Notes under the pieces: model-generated | Databases searched by the model: none | Seen by the model: the letters and a program-made list of their open reading frames with translations, nothing else | Told to the model about the DNA's origin: nothing | Position numbers and translations under genes: made by a program | DNA from: Sphingomonas sp. | GTDB lineage: Bacteria > Pseudomonadota > Alphaproteobacteria > Sphingomonadales > Sphingomonadaceae | NCBI GenBank assembly: GCA_025936675.1 | Contig: JAICSX010000030.1 | Coordinates: forward strand, 1 to 29,372 | Length of the DNA: 29,372 nucleotides | Direction: 5' to 3' | Shown here: in pieces, positions 27,195-29,372 of the stretch | Position numbering within the stretch: the first letter of the stretch is position 1 | Layout of the letters: every line of letters begins with the position of its first letter

Positions 27195-28601
27195 TCAACG
27201 CCGCTTCGGCTGTTTCGCTCCCGGTTCAATTCCGCCCGATAGAGTCGCCAGCACAGTGGTCCACGCCGCAACATTCTGCCGCAGTTGCTCGGGATCGATT
27301 TTGTCCAGCGTATCGTCGGGCGTGTGGTGCCAGTCGAAGTAGCGGGTCGCGTCCTGGTTCAAGGAAATCCATGGTGCTCCTGCGGCGATCGTTGCCTCAA
27401 CATCGGTTCCGTCGGCTTCTCCCTTGTCGTTCTTGACGATGCCGAGAGGCGCGAGCCCTGCTGTAAGCTGCGCGTAGCTTGCCGGGTCGCTTTTCATGAG
27501 CTGCGAGCTGAAGCGCCATACTCGGTCAGCGCCGAGGTCGCTTTCGCCGGCGATCGCATAATGGTCCGCGGCATGCGCCTTGGCGTAGGCGGCGCCGCCG
27601 AATCCACCCGGCTCCTCGGCGCCGAACCAGACGACGCGAATTGTTCGCAGCGGCCGCCCTGCATTCATGATGTGCTTTGCGGCCGCGGTGACGATCGCCA
27701 CACCCGATGCGTCATCGATTGCACCGGTACCGAGGTCCCAGCTGTCGAGGTGACCGCCGACGAGCAGGATCGGCGCTTTTGCATCGCGGCCGGGGATTTC
27801 GCCAACGACGTTGCCCGAGTGACCGCCCTCAGCCTTGTGGCTGACGAGAGTCAGGTGCATCACGACAGGCTTGCCGCGCTTCAGGATCCGTACCAGCTGC
27901 TCGGCGTCGGGGACCGACAGCGCGCCAGCCGGAATGGGCGCTGCACTGTCGGTGAAATATTGAACGCCCGTGTGCGGGTTGCGGTGGTGGTCAGTGCCGA
28001 TCGATCGCACAACGATTCCGATAGCTCCCTTGAGCGAAGCGATCGTCGGCCCCTGGCGCCGCGGCGCTCCGAATTGCCCGTAGCCCGAACCGTCCTGCGC
28101 GGGCATCATGTGGTTGTCGATGAAGACGATCTTGCCTTTGACAACGCTGTCGGGCGCGGCGCGGAGCGCATCGACGCTGTCGAAATAGGCGATCTCGCCG
28201 GTGATTCCCTCCGGGGCGGTCGAGCCGCTGTAACCTAGGGCGGTGACGGCGAGCTTCTGGGGGAAGGGTGAGAAGATCTCCGCGCCTTCGGCACCGCGGG
28301 TCCAGACCGGCATGGTGAACGGTTCGACGTGCACGTTGGAAAAGCCGAGAGAGGTCAACTCTCTCACGGCCCAGTCCCGGGCGCGGGCTTCGGAGTCGGT
28401 CGCGGCGAGGCGTTGCCCCACCTCGGTCGTCAGCCCCTCGGTGATGTCCCAGGCGTAGCGATCGTTGTTCAGTGCATTATCGCGGAGCGCTGCAACGTGC
28501 GGGTCGGCGATGACCGGTGGCGGAAGCGAGGCGACGGATTGCTGAGCGGAGAGGGGAGATGCCGACGCAAGGAGGAGCGCCGAGAGGATGATACGGTTCA
28601 T
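27195..28601 (-). CDS. exported M28-family zinc peptidase
   Basis: 468 aa. Signal peptide MNRIILSALLLASASPLSAQ. A PA-like insert lies around residues 130-240. The M28 catalytic core has ligands in sequence: His and Asp in GGHLDSWD, Asp in GAIDDASG, the catalytic/ligand Glu pair in WFGAEEPGG, the Glu/Asp of GESDLGADR and the last His in WHHTPDDTLD. All expected residues for a two-zinc aminopeptidase or carboxypeptidase are present. It probably degrades peptides in the periplasm or outside the cell. No clear promoter was seen in the 68 bp upstream. The lipoprotein gene follows after 26 bp. Confidence 0.9.
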   Translation of the reverse strand: MNRIILSALLLASASPLSAQQSVASLPPPVIADPHVAALRDNALNNDRYAWDITEGLTTEVGQRLAATDSEARARDWAVRELTSLGFSNVHVEPFTMPVWTRGAEGAEIFSPFPQKLAVTALGYSGSTAPEGITGEIAYFDSVDALRAAPDSVVKGKIVFIDNHMMPAQDGSGYGQFGAPRRQGPTIASLKGAIGIVVRSIGTDHHRNPHTGVQYFTDSAAPIPAGALSVPDAEQLVRILKRGKPVVMHLTLVSHKAEGGHSGNVVGEIPGRDAKAPILLVGGHLDSWDLGTGAIDDASGVAIVTAAAKHIMNAGRPLRTIRVVWFGAEEPGGFGGAAYAKAHAADHYAIAGESDLGADRVWRFSSQLMKSDPASYAQLTAGLAPLGIVKNDKGEADGTDVEATIAAGAPWISLNQDATRYFDWHHTPDDTLDKIDPEQLRQNVAAWTTVLATLSGGIEPGAKQPKRR

Positions 28602-28669
28602 GCTGAAGACCTAGCAGCGCTCTCAGACGAGTCACGGTCCCGATGCGATAAAATCTTAAGTCCGATCGA

Positions 28670-29372
28670 TCAAAGAAGCCGCATCTGGTCGCCCTCGGGT
28701 GGACGGAAGATGTCCGTTCGAAGTGGGAATTTGGCCTGTCTCAGGCCGTATTTCTTCGCCGCGATCTCGAACCGCGTTCGCAAGAGCTCGGCCCATGCAC
28801 CTTGTCCGCGCATCCGGCTGAAGAAGTTGGGATCATTGTCGCGGCCGCCGCGGATGGAGCGGATCGTCGCCATGACCTTCGAAGCTCGATCCGGGAAATG
28901 CTCGTCGAGCCAGGCGCGGAACAGGGGCGCGACCTCGTGCGGAAGACGCACCGGAAGATAGAAACCGCCGGGCGCTCCGGCCTCGACCGCGGCCTCGACA
29001 ATTTGCTCGAGCTCGTGATCGGTGATCTGCGGCACCACCGGAGCGATCGCGACATAGCAGGGCACACCCGCGTCGTTCAGCGCCTTCATGGCGGCGAGCC
29101 GCTTCCTCGGCTGCGGCGCGCGCGGTTCGAGCGTGCGGGCGATCTTCGGGTCGAGTGACGTCACTGAGAGCGCGACCGCTGCGATCCTCAGGTCCGCGGC
29201 TTGCTTCAAGAGATCGAGGTCGCGAAGGACTCGGTCGGACTTGGTCGTGATGGTGAAGGGATGCCGCGTTTCGAGCAGCAGCTCGATTACTGAGCGGGTG
29301 ATGCGCCAGCGTTCCTCGATGGGCTGATAGGGGTCGGTGTTGGTTCCCATCGCGATCGGGCGGCAGTCGTAG
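28670..29372 (-). CDS. PA0069/SPL-type radical SAM protein (5' end outside window)
   Basis: The visible part is the C-terminal 233 codons. Reading continues past the internal Met at 29350 to the right edge as YDCRPIAMGTNTDPYQPIE, the block that follows the CxxxCxxC cluster in PA0069-family radical SAM proteins related to spore photoproduct lyase. Further conserved pieces are TKSDRVLRDLDLL, ALSVTSLDPKIARTLEPRAP, APVVPQITDHEL and GGFYLPVRLPHEV. The Fe-S cysteines are beyond the window, so activity cannot be judged. It ends 68 bp upstream of the M28 gene start, in the same direction. Confidence 0.85.
   Translation of the reverse strand, partial: YDCRPIAMGTNTDPYQPIEERWRITRSVIELLLETRHPFTITTKSDRVLRDLDLLKQAADLRIAAVALSVTSLDPKIARTLEPRAPQPRKRLAAMKALNDAGVPCYVAIAPVVPQITDHELEQIVEAAVEAGAPGGFYLPVRLPHEVAPLFRAWLDEHFPDRASKVMATIRSIRGGRDNDPNFFSRMRGQGAWAELLRTRFEIAAKKYGLRQAKFPLRTDIFRPPEGDQMRLL

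Overview
The window is GC-rich with strongly GC-biased third codon positions. It looks like chromosomal DNA of an alphaproteobacterium in the Sphingomonadaceae (Sphingomonas or a close relative). The support is the PEPATWA-type C-terminal sorting signals, a pdhB with an N-terminal lipoyl domain next to eno, ftsB and pdhA, TrmFO, the GyrA sequence type, and promoters of the GGAAC-N16-GGTT form typical of the alphaproteobacterial general stress sigma factor EcfG. No insertion sequence, prophage, CRISPR array or rRNA was seen. No stretch above 300 bp lacks a gene or RNA.

Layout. 1-165: 3' end of an unrecognised gene overlapping carB. 165-4717 (+): carB, greA and a rhomboid protease. 4714-6670 (-): five small genes (DUF883-like C-terminus, YqjE/Holin-X-like membrane protein, DUF3618-like, an unknown membrane protein, DUF4170), apparently one operon read from an EcfG-type promoter at 6694-6718. 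6811-11738 (+): eno, ftsB, pdhA, pdhB and a squalene/phytoene-synthase-family protein. 11806-12288 (+): an EF-hand protein, convergent with trmFO (-). 13716-15000 (+): a metallo-beta-lactamase-fold hydrolase and a DUF488 protein. 15034-19378 (-): a small exported protein, a second DUF488 protein with no ordinary start codon, a host-attachment-family protein and gyrA. 19651-22639 (+): an exported TPR protein and a histidine-kinase-like protein with a degraded ATPase domain. 22687-22925: tRNA-Ile2(CAU) and tRNA-Pro(UGG). 23087-24223 (+): a LuxR-type regulator behind both an EcfG-type promoter and a perfect CtrA box. 24318-25273 (+): a possible 34-aa ORF, an orphan HigA-type antitoxin and two small unknown proteins. 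25285-26817 (+): two PEP-CTERM exported proteins. 26884-28601 (-): a lipoprotein and an M28 peptidase. 28670-29372 (-): a partial radical SAM protein (PA0069/SPL type).

How it fits together. Much of the window is housekeeping: pyrimidine and arginine precursor synthesis, transcript cleavage, glycolysis feeding pyruvate dehydrogenase, gyrase, tRNA modification and tRNAs. Between these sit small envelope and stress genes. The most interesting signals are regulatory: two well-formed EcfG-type promoters and one weaker candidate, a CtrA box in the leader of the LuxR gene, and two GANTC methylation sites upstream of ftsB. The DUF488 gene with an ATC at its expected start, the H-box-only kinase and the HigA cluster without a HigB toxin are the main protein-level oddities. 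All functional calls rest on reading motifs by eye; no database search was run.
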